A stretch of 64,000 nucleotides of DNA from Leifsonia xyli (lineage in GTDB: Bacteria; Actinomycetota; Actinomycetes; Actinomycetales; Microbacteriaceae), in the NCBI GenBank assembly GCA_003243275.1, contig QFQR01000002.1, positions 1 through 64,000 on the forward strand. The letters run 5' to 3'. The position numbers and the translations under genes were made by a program. The notes under the pieces were generated by a model, which was given only the letters and a program-made list of their open reading frames with translations, ran no database searches and was not told the DNA's origin. Within the stretch, counting starts at the first letter, position 1. Each line of letters opens with the position of its first letter. This document shows, piece by piece, positions 17,434 to 26,448 of this stretch.

Positions 17434-19103
17434 TGGAGTGGCTGCTCGCGCTCGCGACGCTCGCCTCCGTCGCCCTCGTGCTCGCGGTGGTGCACCGTCC
17501 GCTCGGGGACTATCTCGCCTGGGTGTTCACCACCCCGAAGGATTCCCGGATCGAGCGCGGCGTCTACCGCGTCATCGGCGTCGACCCGCGCTCCGCGCAG
17601 AGCTGGCAGGCCTACCTGCGCGGGGTGCTGCTGTTCTCGCTCGTCGGGGTGCTGCTGCTCTACCTGGTGCAGCGCACGCAGCAGTGGCTGCCGTTCGCCC
17701 TCGGTCTGCCCGCGGTGCCGGAGGGGCTCTCGTTCAACACGGCCGTCTCCTTCGTCACCAACACCAACTGGCAGTCGTATTCGCCGGAGCTCACCCTCGG
17801 CTACACGGTGCAGTTCGCGGGCCTCGCCGTGCAGAACTTCGTGTCGGCTGCCGTCGGCATCGCCGTCGCCGTCGCGCTCGTGCGGGGCTTCGCCGCGCGA
17901 CGCTCCGGAACGATCGGCAACTTCTGGGTGGACCTCGTGCGGGTGATCGGGCGTGTGCTGCTGCCGTTCTCGCTCGTCGCCGCGGTGATCCTGGTGGCCG
18001 GCGGCGTGATCCAGAACGTCGCCGGGTTCTCGGAGGTCGCGACGCTCGCGGGCGGCACGCAGACGCTGCCGGGTGGGCCGGTCGCATCCCAGGAGGCGAT
18101 CAAGCTGCTCGGCACCAACGGCGGCGGCTTCTTCAACGCCAACTCGGCGCACCCCTTCGAGAACCCGAGCGGCTGGACGAACCTCGCCTCGATCGTGCTC
18201 ATGCTGCTGATCCCGTTCTCGCTGCCCCGCACCTTCGGACGGATGGTCGGCGACCTTCGCCAGGGCTACGCGATCCTCGGCGCCATGACGGTGCTGTTCC
18301 TCGTCTCGACGGCCGCGCTGACCGCGTTCGAGCTGGCGGGTGCGGGCACCGCGCCGCAGCTCGCGGGGGCCGCGATGGAGGGCAAGGAGACCCGGTTCGG
18401 CATCGTCGGGTCGACGCTCTTCGCATCCGTCTCCACCCTCACCTCGACGGGCGCGGTGAACGCGATGCACGACTCGTTCACCGCGCTCGGCGGCCTGATG
18501 CCGATGCTCAACATGATGCTCGGCGAACTGGCCCCTGGCGGGATGGGCTCGGGGCTCTACGGCATGCTCGTGATCGCCCTCATCGCGGTGTTCATCGCGG
18601 GCCTGCTCGTCGGACGCACCCCGGAGTACCTCGGCAAGAAGCTCGGCCCGCGCGAGATCAAGCTCGCGAGCCTCTACATCCTGGTCACGCCGATCCTCGT
18701 GCTCGCGGGCACCGCGCTCAGCTTCGCGCTGCCCGGCGTGCGGGACGACGTCGCGAAGACCTCTGTGCTCAACCCCGGCGCGCACGGCATGAGCGAGGTG
18801 CTCTACGCCTTCACCTCGGCGGCCAACAACAACGGCTCCGCCTTCGCGGGGCTCACCGCCAACACCCCGTGGTTGAACACGGCGCTCGGGGTCGCGATGC
18901 TGCTCGGTCGCTTCGTGCCGATCGTGTTCGTGCTGGCGCTCGCCGGTTCGCTTGCGGCGCAGGATGCGGTGCCCGCCACCGCGGGAACCCTCCCCACCCA
19001 CCGGCCGCTCTTCGTGTCGCTGCTGGTCGGCGTCGTCGTCATCGTCACGGCACTCACCTATTTCCCCGTTCTCGCGCTGGGTCCCCTGGCGGAAGGGCTC
19101 TGA
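17433..19103 (+). CDS. kdpA: potassium-transporting ATPase, channel-like subunit KdpA
   Basis: 556-aa polytopic subunit that selects and binds K+ for the KdpFABC pump. About ten membrane helices. The four selectivity-filter-like loops are visible: FVTNTNWQSY, GTNGGGFFNANSAHPFENP, STLTSTGAVNAMHDSFT and FTSAANNNGSAFAG. Full length for the family (557 aa in E. coli). ATG 17433 overlaps the kdpF stop, and kdpB begins 6 nt after its stop. High-affinity K+ uptake under K+ limitation or osmotic stress is the established role. Confidence 0.97.
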   Translation: MEWLLALATLASVALVLAVVHRPLGDYLAWVFTTPKDSRIERGVYRVIGVDPRSAQSWQAYLRGVLLFSLVGVLLLYLVQRTQQWLPFALGLPAVPEGLSFNTAVSFVTNTNWQSYSPELTLGYTVQFAGLAVQNFVSAAVGIAVAVALVRGFAARRSGTIGNFWVDLVRVIGRVLLPFSLVAAVILVAGGVIQNVAGFSEVATLAGGTQTLPGGPVASQEAIKLLGTNGGGFFNANSAHPFENPSGWTNLASIVLMLLIPFSLPRTFGRMVGDLRQGYAILGAMTVLFLVSTAALTAFELAGAGTAPQLAGAAMEGKETRFGIVGSTLFASVSTLTSTGAVNAMHDSFTALGGLMPMLNMMLGELAPGGMGSGLYGMLVIALIAVFIAGLLVGRTPEYLGKKLGPREIKLASLYILVTPILVLAGTALSFALPGVRDDVAKTSVLNPGAHGMSEVLYAFTSAANNNGSAFAGLTANTPWLNTALGVAMLLGRFVPIVFVLALAGSLAAQDAVPATAGTLPTHRPLFVSLLVGVVVIVTALTYFPVLALGPLAEGL

Positions 19104-19108
19104 TCATC

Positions 19109-21226
19109 ATGACCGCACTCGACACCCGCCCCTCCCCGGCCCGCGGCGCGGGGCGCGCCCCGCGCGGCGCCTTCTCCGGGAGGCAGCTCGCGGCCGCTCT
19201 CCCCGCCGCCCTCGGCAAGCTCGGCCCGCGCTCGCAGTGGCGCAACCCGGTCATGTTCCTCGTCTGGGTCGGGGCCGCGCTCACCACGCTGCTCGCCGTG
19301 GCTGAACCGTTCCTCGGGGGGCCAGCGGCATCCGGGGGCACCACGGTGCCCGTCGTGTTCACGGGCGTCATCGCCGGATGGCTCTGGCTCACGGTGCTGT
19401 TCGCGAACCTCGCCGAGGCGGTCGCCGAGGGCCGCGGCAAGGCGCAGGCCGACAGCCTGCGCGCCACCCGCACCTCCACCCCCGCGCACCGGGTGCGGGA
19501 CTACGACGCCGTGACGGATGCCGCGGCCGAGCGGGCGGCGACCGCCGAGCTGCCCTCGGCGGAGCTGGGGCTCGGCGACATCGTGGTGGTCACCGCGGGC
19601 GAGCTGATCCCGGGCGACGGCGACATCGTCTGGGGCATCGCCTCCGTCGACGAGTCGGCGATCACGGGCGAGTCGGCGCCCGTGGTGCGCGAGTCGGGCG
19701 GCGACCGCAGCGCCGTCACGGGCGGAACGCGGGTGCTCTCCGACCGCATCGTGGTGCGCATCACCTCGAAGCCGGGCGAGACCTTCGTCGACCGGATGAT
19801 CGCGCTCGTCGAGGGCGCGGCGCGGCAGCGGACGCCCAACGAGATCGCCCTCGGCATCCTGCTCGCGAGCCTGTCGATCGTGTTCGTCGTGGTCGTGCTG
19901 ACCCTCAACCCGATCGCCTCCTTCGCGGCGCAACCCGCGAGCATCCCGGTGCTCGTGGCGCTGCTCGTGTGCCTCATCCCCACCACGATCGGCGCGCTGC
20001 TCTCGGCCATCGGCATCGCCGGGATGGACCGGCTCGTGCAGCGTAACGTGCTCGCCATGTCGGGGCGTGCGGTCGAGGCCGCCGGCGACGTCACCACCCT
20101 GCTGCTCGACAAGACCGGCACGATCACCTACGGCAACCGGCGCGCGAGCGCCTTCGTGCCGCTCACCGGCGTCGACCCGCGCGAGCTCGCGGATGCTGCG
20201 CGGCTGTCGTCGCTCGCCGACCCGACCCCCGAGGGCACCTCGGTGGTGGAGCTCGCGGGGGGAGCCGTCGAGCTGCCCGCGGGGGCGGTCGCGGTGCCGT
20301 TCACGGCGCAGACCCGCATGAGCGGCCTCGACCTGCCCGACGGAACGCGGGTGCGCAAGGGGGCGAGCTCGATGGTTGCCGAGTGGGTCGGCACCTCGAG
20401 CGAGGAGCTGCGCGGGATCGTCGACGGCATCGCGCAGTCCGGCGGCACCCCGCTCGTCGTCGCCGTCACGGATGCCGCGGGCGCGGCCCGTGTGCTCGGC
20501 GTCGTGCACCTGAAGGACATCGTCAAGGAGGGTCTCGCCGACCGCTTCGCGGAGCTGCGCGCGATGGGCATCCGCACCGTCATGGTGACGGGCGACAACC
20601 CGCTCACCGCGGCGGCGATCGCGCGGGAGGCAGGCGTCGACGACTTCCTCGCCGAGGCGACCCCCGAGGACAAGCTCGCCCTCATCCGGCGCGAGCAGGA
20701 CGGCGGCAACCTCGTCGCGATGACCGGCGACGGCACCAACGATGCGCCCGCCCTCGCCCAGGCGGATGTCGGGGTCGCGATGAACACGGGCACCTCGGCC
20801 GCGAAGGAGGCCGGCAACATGGTCGACCTCGACTCCGACCCGACGAAGCTCATCGACATCGTGCGCATCGGCAAGCAGCTGCTCATCACGCGCGGGGCGC
20901 TCACCACCTTCTCGATCGCGAACGACGTCGCGAAGTACTTCGCGATCATCCCGGCGATGTTCATGGGGGTCTACCCGGGTCTCGGGGTGCTCAACATCAT
21001 GGGGCTGCACTCGCCCGCCTCGGCCGTGCTCTCGGCGATCGTGTTCAACGCGCTCGTCATCGTGGCGCTCATCCCGCTCGCGCTGCGCGGGGTGCGCAAC
21101 CGCGCGGCGGGCGCGTCCGCGATCCTCGGCCGCAACCTGCTCGTCTACGGGCTCGGCGGCATCATCACCCCCTTCATCGGCATCTGGCTCATCGACCTCG
21201 TCGTGCGCCTCATCCCCGGATTCTGA
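19109..21226 (+). CDS. kdpB: potassium-transporting ATPase, P-type ATPase subunit KdpB
   Basis: 705-aa P-type ATPase that drives the Kdp pump. Actuator motif ITGESAPV, phosphorylation motif LLLDKTGTITYGN with the Asp that is phosphorylated, MVTGDNPLTA in the P domain, and the hinge GDGTNDAPALAQADVGVAM. Membrane segments lie before the actuator domain, around CLIPTTIGALLSAIGIAGMD (K+-site helix), and at the C-terminus. The disordered N-terminus (about 25 residues, Arg/Pro-rich) is a little longer than in E. coli. Start ATG 19109, 6 nt after kdpA. Confidence 0.97.
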   Translation: MTALDTRPSPARGAGRAPRGAFSGRQLAAALPAALGKLGPRSQWRNPVMFLVWVGAALTTLLAVAEPFLGGPAASGGTTVPVVFTGVIAGWLWLTVLFANLAEAVAEGRGKAQADSLRATRTSTPAHRVRDYDAVTDAAAERAATAELPSAELGLGDIVVVTAGELIPGDGDIVWGIASVDESAITGESAPVVRESGGDRSAVTGGTRVLSDRIVVRITSKPGETFVDRMIALVEGAARQRTPNEIALGILLASLSIVFVVVVLTLNPIASFAAQPASIPVLVALLVCLIPTTIGALLSAIGIAGMDRLVQRNVLAMSGRAVEAAGDVTTLLLDKTGTITYGNRRASAFVPLTGVDPRELADAARLSSLADPTPEGTSVVELAGGAVELPAGAVAVPFTAQTRMSGLDLPDGTRVRKGASSMVAEWVGTSSEELRGIVDGIAQSGGTPLVVAVTDAAGAARVLGVVHLKDIVKEGLADRFAELRAMGIRTVMVTGDNPLTAAAIAREAGVDDFLAEATPEDKLALIRREQDGGNLVAMTGDGTNDAPALAQADVGVAMNTGTSAAKEAGNMVDLDSDPTKLIDIVRIGKQLLITRGALTTFSIANDVAKYFAIIPAMFMGVYPGLGVLNIMGLHSPASAVLSAIVFNALVIVALIPLALRGVRNRAAGASAILGRNLLVYGLGGIITPFIGIWLIDLVVRLIPGF

Positions 21227-21246
21227 GCACGGCAACGGAGGACACC

Positions 21247-21861
21247 ATGAACAGCCCCACTCGCGTCGCGGGCCGCACCCTCTGGGTGGCGGTGCGTGCG
21301 ATGCTCCTCGCCACCCTCGTGCTGGGCATCGGCTACACCGCCGTCGTCACCGGGGTCGCGCAGCTGGTGCTGCCGGCGCAGGCGAACGGCTCGCTCGTGC
21401 GGGATGCCGACGGCCGGGTCGTCGGCTCGGCACTCATCGGCCAGAGCTACCTCGACGCCGCAGGCGACCCGCTGCCGCAGTACTTCCAGCCGCGCCCCTC
21501 CGCCGCGGGCGACGGCTACGACGCGGGCGCGTCGTCCGGCTCGAACCTGGGGCCGGAGAACCCCGACCTCATCGCCGCGATCCGCGAGCGCCGCGCGCAG
21601 GTGGCGGAGTTCGACGGGGTCGCCCCGGATGCCGTGCCCGCCGACGCGGTCACCGCATCCGGCTCGGGTCTCGACCCGCACATCAGCCCCGCCTACGCGG
21701 CCATCCAGGTGGCGCGGGTCGCCCGGGCGCGGGGTATGAGCGAGGATGCGGTGACCCGCCTGGTGGCGGAGTTCACCACGGGCCGCGACCTCGGCTACCT
21801 CGGAGAGCCGGTCGTGAACGTGCTAGAACTCAACCAGGCGCTGGACGAGCGGAAGGGCTGA
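21247..21861 (+). CDS. kdpC: potassium-transporting ATPase subunit KdpC
   Basis: 204-aa subunit with one N-terminal membrane helix (about residues 13-38) and an outer domain that aids K+ capture. Family motifs: VGSALIGQ, YFQPRPSA, SGSNLGPENP and SGLDPHISPAYA. Start ATG 21247 with CGGAGG 7 nt upstream. kdpD follows after 2 nt. Confidence 0.96.
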   Translation: MNSPTRVAGRTLWVAVRAMLLATLVLGIGYTAVVTGVAQLVLPAQANGSLVRDADGRVVGSALIGQSYLDAAGDPLPQYFQPRPSAAGDGYDAGASSGSNLGPENPDLIAAIRERRAQVAEFDGVAPDAVPADAVTASGSGLDPHISPAYAAIQVARVARARGMSEDAVTRLVAEFTTGRDLGYLGEPVVNVLELNQALDERKG

Positions 21862-21863
21862 TC

Positions 21864-24365
21864 ATGGCCGCACGGGGTCGGCTGCGCGTGCTGCTCGGCG
21901 CCGCGCCCGGTGTCGGCAAGACCTACACGATGCTCGAGGAGGGTCGTCGGCTCGCGGCCGAGGGCAGGGACACGGTCGTCGCGATCGTCGAGACGCACGG
22001 CCGCGCGGCGACCGCCGCCATGACGGTCGGTCTCGAGCAGGTGCCGCGCCGTGTCGTGCAGCACCGGGGCATCGAGCTCACCGAGCTCGATCTGGATGCG
22101 GTGCTCGCGCGGCATCCGCAGCTCGCGCTCGTCGACGAGCTCGCCCACACCAACGCCCCCGACTCGCGCAACGCCAAGCGCTGGCAGGACGTCGAGGAGC
22201 TGCTGGATGCCGGCATCGACGTGATCTCGACCGTCAACATCCAGCACATCGCGTCGCTGGGCGACGTGGTCGAGCAGATCACCGGTGTCGCGCAGCGGGA
22301 GACGATCCCGGACGAGGTGCTGCGCGGCGCCGACCAGGTCGAGGTTGTCGACCTCGCCCCCGAGTCGCTGCGCGATCGGCTCGCGGAGGGCCTCGTGTAC
22401 CCCGCCGAGCGGATCGACGCGGCCCTCTCCAACTACTTCCGGCTCGGCAACCTGACCGCGCTGCGCGAACTCGCCCTGCTCTGGCTCGCCGACGAGGTGG
22501 AGAAGGCGCTCGCCGCCTACCGCGCCGAGCACGGCATCGACAGCAAGTGGGAGGCAAGGGAACGGGTCGTGGTGACGCTGACCGGCGGGCCCGAGGGCGA
22601 GACCCTGCTGCGGCGCGGGGCGCGGATCGCGGCCCGATCGGCCGGGGGCGAGCTGCTCGCCGTGCACGTCACCACCCAGGACGGTCTCCGCGATGCGAAT
22701 CCTGCCGCGCTCGCCGAGCAGCGGGCCCTCGTCGAGCAACTGGGGGGCAGCTACCACCAGGTGGTCGGTGACGATGTGCCGCTCGCGCTCGTCGAGTTCG
22801 CGCGCGCTGTCAACGCGACCCAGCTCGTGATCGGCCAGAGCCGCCGCTCCCGGCTGCAGGCGGCGCTCACCGGTCCCGGCATCGGCGCCACCGTCATCCG
22901 TCTCGCCGGCAACATCGACGTGCACATCGTCACGCACGCGGCGGCGGGCGGGCGTCTCGCGTTGCCCCGGCTGGGTGGGGCGCTCACCTGGCGCCGTCGC
23001 GCCGTCGGGTTCGCGCTCGCGGTCGCGGGCGGACCCCTGCTCACCTGGTTGCTGGTGACCTTCCGCGCCGACGAGACCCTGACGAGCGACGTGCTGAGCT
23101 ATCAGCTGCTCGTCGTGGTGGTGGCGCTCGTGGGCGGGGTGTGGCCCGCCCTGTTCGCGGCCGTCATGTCGGGCGTCACCCTCGACTTCTTCTTCGTGCA
23201 GCCCCTCTACACGGTGACCGTCTCGCAGCCGATCCACCTGCTCGCGCTCGTGCTGTACGTCATCATCGCCGTGCTGGTGAGCGTCGTCGTCGACCGCGCG
23301 GCCCGCACCGCACGCGCGGCGCGGCGTGCGGCGGCGGAGTCGGAGCTCATCCAGACCGTGGCGGGCAGCGTGTTGCGCGGCCAGGGGGCGCTTCAGGCGC
23401 TCGTCGAACGCACGCGCGAGGCGTTCGGGCTCGCGGGCGTGCGGCTGGTGGTCGGAGGCGAGCTCGCCGCGGGTGCGGGCGAACCGGTGCCCGACGGGCG
23501 GTTCACGAGCCTGCCCGTCGGGTCGCGGGGCACTCTCGAGCTGCACGGACGCGACCTCGCGGCATCCGACCGGCGACTGCTCGCGGTGCTCGTGGCGCAG
23601 CTCGAGACGAGCCTCGAGCACAGCGACCTGGCCCAGGTCGCGGAGGGGATCGAGCCGCTCGCGGCATCCGACAAGGTGCGCGGTGCGCTGCTGTCGGCCC
23701 TCAGCCACGATCTGCGCCGCCCCCTCGCCGCGGCGACCGCCGCCGTGAGCGGGCTGCGGGCGGCACGCAGCTCGCTCAGCCGTGCGGATCGCGAGGAACT
23801 GCTCGCCACCGCCGACGAGAGCCTCGCGACGCTCGCGACGCTCGTCACCGACCTGCTCGACGTCAGTCGGCTGCAGGCCGGGGTGCTCGGGGTGGCTCTC
23901 AGCCCGGTGGACCCCGCCGACGTCGTGCTCCCCTCCCTCGACGAGCTGGCGCTCGGACCGGATCGCGTCGAGCTCGACCTCGATGCGGAGGTCCCCCCCG
24001 CGCTCGCCGATCCGGTGCTGCTCCAGCGCATCGTCGTCAACCTGCTCGCCAACGCCGTCCGGCACTCGCCCGCCGGCTCCCGGGTGCGCATCGCGACGAG
24101 TGCCTTCGCCGGTCGGGTGGAGCTTCGTGTGATCGACCACGGACCGGGGATCCCGGAGGATCGCCGCGGCGACGTCTTCGTGCCGTTCCAGCGCCAGGGC
24201 GACACCGACAACACGACCGGCCTCGGCCTCGGCCTCGCGCTCTCGAAGGGTTTCGCGGAGGGGATGGGCGGCACCCTGGTGCCCGAGGACACGCCGGGCG
24301 GCGGGCTCACCATGGTCATCGCGCTGCCGGCTGCGGCGGAGGATGGGGGTGAGGAGGAGGCATGA
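21864..24365 (+). CDS. kdpD: osmosensitive K+ channel histidine kinase KdpD
   Basis: 833-aa sensor kinase. N-terminal KdpD domain with Walker A GAAPGVGKT at residues 12-20, then a universal-stress-protein domain (about 230-365), four membrane helices (about 375-480), a GAF-like region, HisKA with the phospho-acceptor His in ALSHDLRRPL near 614, and a HATPase domain (NLLANAVRHSP, DHGPGIP, GLGLGLALSKGF). It senses low K+ or cell-envelope stress and phosphorylates KdpE. About 60 residues shorter than the E. coli protein, but all domains are present. Its stop overlaps the kdpE start (ATGA). Confidence 0.96.
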   Translation: MAARGRLRVLLGAAPGVGKTYTMLEEGRRLAAEGRDTVVAIVETHGRAATAAMTVGLEQVPRRVVQHRGIELTELDLDAVLARHPQLALVDELAHTNAPDSRNAKRWQDVEELLDAGIDVISTVNIQHIASLGDVVEQITGVAQRETIPDEVLRGADQVEVVDLAPESLRDRLAEGLVYPAERIDAALSNYFRLGNLTALRELALLWLADEVEKALAAYRAEHGIDSKWEARERVVVTLTGGPEGETLLRRGARIAARSAGGELLAVHVTTQDGLRDANPAALAEQRALVEQLGGSYHQVVGDDVPLALVEFARAVNATQLVIGQSRRSRLQAALTGPGIGATVIRLAGNIDVHIVTHAAAGGRLALPRLGGALTWRRRAVGFALAVAGGPLLTWLLVTFRADETLTSDVLSYQLLVVVVALVGGVWPALFAAVMSGVTLDFFFVQPLYTVTVSQPIHLLALVLYVIIAVLVSVVVDRAARTARAARRAAAESELIQTVAGSVLRGQGALQALVERTREAFGLAGVRLVVGGELAAGAGEPVPDGRFTSLPVGSRGTLELHGRDLAASDRRLLAVLVAQLETSLEHSDLAQVAEGIEPLAASDKVRGALLSALSHDLRRPLAAATAAVSGLRAARSSLSRADREELLATADESLATLATLVTDLLDVSRLQAGVLGVALSPVDPADVVLPSLDELALGPDRVELDLDAEVPPALADPVLLQRIVVNLLANAVRHSPAGSRVRIATSAFAGRVELRVIDHGPGIPEDRRGDVFVPFQRQGDTDNTTGLGLGLALSKGFAEGMGGTLVPEDTPGGGLTMVIALPAAAEDGGEEEA

Positions 24366-25087
24366 GGATCCTGATCGCCGACGACGACCCGCAGATCCTG
24401 CGGGCCCTGCGCATCACCCTCGCGGCCAAGGGGTACGAGGTCGTGACGGCCGCCGACGGTGCCGAGGCGATCGCGGCCGCCGTCGACCATCGCCCCGAGC
24501 TCGTCATGATCGACCTGGGGATGCCGCGCCTCGACGGCGTCCAGGTCATCGAGGCGATCCGGGGCTGGTCGAGCGCGCCGATCCTCGTCGTCTCGGGGCG
24601 CACCGGCGCCGCCGACAAGGTCGAGGCTCTCGATGCGGGTGCCGACGACTACGTGACGAAGCCGTTCTCGATCGAGGAGCTGCTGGCGCGCATCCGGGCT
24701 CTCACCCGCCGCGTGACCCACGACGACACGGGCCCCGTGGTGCGGCTCGGGGAGATCACCGTCGACCTGGCCGCGCACAGCGTCGTGCGTGCGGGCGTCG
24801 CGGGTGAGGAGCACATCCGGCTCACCCCGACCGAGTGGCAGGTGCTCGAGCTGCTCATCCGCAATCCCGGCAAGCTCGTCACCCGGCAGACGCTGCTCTC
24901 GAGCATCTGGGGAACCGCGCACGTGACCGACACGGGCTACCTGCGGCTGTACCTCTCCCAGCTGCGCAAGAAGCTCGAACCGGATCCGGCCCATCCCCGC
25001 TACCTGCTGACCGAGGCGGGGATGGGATATCGCCTCGAGGTGGAGGATGCCGAGCAGGGCCGTCGGCACCCTCCGCGCACTCGCTAG
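24362..25087 (+). CDS. kdpE: response regulator KdpE
   Basis: 241-aa OmpR/PhoB-class regulator. Receiver domain with acidic pocket ADDD at 6-9, phospho-Asp at D51 (VMIDLGMP) and Lys in TKPF. The winged-helix DNA-binding domain covers about 140-230 (TPTEWQVLELLIRNPGKLVTRQ...). It activates the kdp operon when phosphorylated by KdpD; the direct repeats at 17176-17227 are candidate targets. Ends convergently with the VCBS-repeat gene; the stop codons overlap by a few bases. Confidence 0.96.
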   Translation: MRILIADDDPQILRALRITLAAKGYEVVTAADGAEAIAAAVDHRPELVMIDLGMPRLDGVQVIEAIRGWSSAPILVVSGRTGAADKVEALDAGADDYVTKPFSIEELLARIRALTRRVTHDDTGPVVRLGEITVDLAAHSVVRAGVAGEEHIRLTPTEWQVLELLIRNPGKLVTRQTLLSSIWGTAHVTDTGYLRLYLSQLRKKLEPDPAHPRYLLTEAGMGYRLEVEDAEQGRRHPPRTR

Positions 25088-26301
25088 TCGGTCGTGCCGT
25101 TGATCCTGATGGTGAGGGTGGCGGATGCGGTGCCGCCGTGGCCGTCGGAGATCGTGTAGATGAAGGTGTCGTTGATCGACTGGCCGTCGTTCATCGCGTC
25201 CACGGCGGGGTTGGTGTTGTCGAGCAGGTAGGAGAAGGATCCGTTCGCCTGGATGGTCAGGGTGCCGTAGCTGAGGGTGAAGCTTCCGGCGGTGACGACG
25301 CTGAGGGCATCCCCTTCGGCGTCGGAGTCGTTGGCGATCAGGTTGCCGGTGATCGGGTTGGGGACGCTGTCTTCCTTGATGCTCGCGCTGTCGTCGTTGG
25401 CGCTCGGCCGGGTGTTGTCGGTGGTGCCGTTGATCGTGATGGTGAGGGTGGCAGATGCGGTGCCGCCCTGGCCGTCGGAGATCGTGTAGGTGAAGGCGTC
25501 GGTGAGCGACTGCCCGTTGTTCAAGGCGTTCACGGCGGGGTTGGTGTTGTCGAGGGTGTAGCTGTAGCTGCCGTTCGCCTGCACGACGAGCACGCCGTAG
25601 CCGAGGTTCATGGTTCCGATGGTGGTGACCGCGAGCGGATCCGCGTCTGCGTCGGAATCGTTGGTGAGCAGGTTGCCGGTGATCGGGTTCGGAACGGTGT
25701 CTTCCTTGATGCTCGCGATGTCGTTCCGCGCGATCGGGGCCACGTTGTCGGTGGTGCCGGTGATCGTGATGGTGAGGGTGGCGGATGCGGTGCCGCCGCG
25801 GCCGTCGGAGATCGTGTAGCTGAAGGTGTCGGTGAGCGACTGCCCGCTGTTCAGGGCGCCCACGGCGGGGTTGGTGTTGTCGAGGGTGTAGCTGTAGCTG
25901 CCGTTGGCCTGCACGACGAGCGTGCCGTAGTTGAGGGTGACGGTTCCGGCGTTCGTCACCGTCAGGGTGTCGCCGTCCGCGTCGCTCGCGTCGCTCAGCA
26001 GATCGCCCCCGACCGACGCAGGGGTCGCGTCCTCGCCGATCGTCGCGGCGACGGCGCGGGCGACGGGCGCCGTGTTCACGGTGGTGGGTGCGGGGTCGCA
26101 GTCGGCCGCGAACACCGGGACAGCCGGCGACACCGTGAGCGCCGCGATGAGGAGTGCCGCGAGTGCCAGTGGGCCGAGCAAGGCGTGACGGCGACGGCGG
26201 GCGAGCACCAGGACGCCCACCCCGACGATCAGCAGCGCGCCCGCGACGACCACGAACGGGAGCGGATCTGTGCCGGTGCTGGCGAGTGTGCAGTGGTCCA
26301 C
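25084..26301 (-). CDS. VCBS-repeat surface protein with N-terminal sorting-like segment
   Basis: 405 aa from GTG 26301, chosen because GGAG lies 6 nt upstream; ATG 26370 would add a Pro-rich 23-residue stretch without a binding site. It opens with CTLASTGTDPLPF, a hydrophobic helix and RRRR. This looks exactly like the C-terminal LAxTG sorting signal of actinobacterial wall proteins, but it sits at the N-terminus. A second hydrophobic stretch (LLGPLALAALLIAALTV...VFA-AD) then looks like a signal peptide. The rest is a partial plus three near-identical VCBS-type repeats of 110 residues (EDxVPNPITGNLL, NDSDAD, QANGSYSY, LDNTNPAV, YTISDGxGGTASATLTI). It ends abruptly after the last repeat. Probable adhesion or matrix protein; function not established. 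Confidence 0.75.
   Translation of the reverse strand: MDHCTLASTGTDPLPFVVVAGALLIVGVGVLVLARRRRHALLGPLALAALLIAALTVSPAVPVFAADCDPAPTTVNTAPVARAVAATIGEDATPASVGGDLLSDASDADGDTLTVTNAGTVTLNYGTLVVQANGSYSYTLDNTNPAVGALNSGQSLTDTFSYTISDGRGGTASATLTITITGTTDNVAPIARNDIASIKEDTVPNPITGNLLTNDSDADADPLAVTTIGTMNLGYGVLVVQANGSYSYTLDNTNPAVNALNNGQSLTDAFTYTISDGQGGTASATLTITINGTTDNTRPSANDDSASIKEDSVPNPITGNLIANDSDAEGDALSVVTAGSFTLSYGTLTIQANGSFSYLLDNTNPAVDAMNDGQSINDTFIYTISDGHGGTASATLTIRINGTTD
25090..26080 (-). repeat. three tandem 330-bp coding repeats
   Basis: The same block (e.g. GCCGTCGGAGATCGTGTA on the plus strand at 25141, 25471 and 25801) recurs with an exact 330-bp period, i.e. 110 codons. High nucleotide identity suggests recent duplication or ongoing homogenisation. 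Confidence 0.85.
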
Positions 26302-26448
26302 GGCGGGCTCCGGTTCGGGTGGGGCGTCGGGTGGGGGCGGCCTCACGGTATCACGAGGACGTCGCCTCATCGGCGTCTGCGCCGTGCGACCCCGGGCCGT
26401 TCGGCATGCCGTCGCGATGCGGCCGCGTCGAGGGCGGATGATTCTTCC

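Noticed and set aside
25090..26080. CRISPR-like or satellite repeat
   Set aside because: The 330-bp period is in frame and encodes VCBS-type protein repeats; there are no short spaced repeats.
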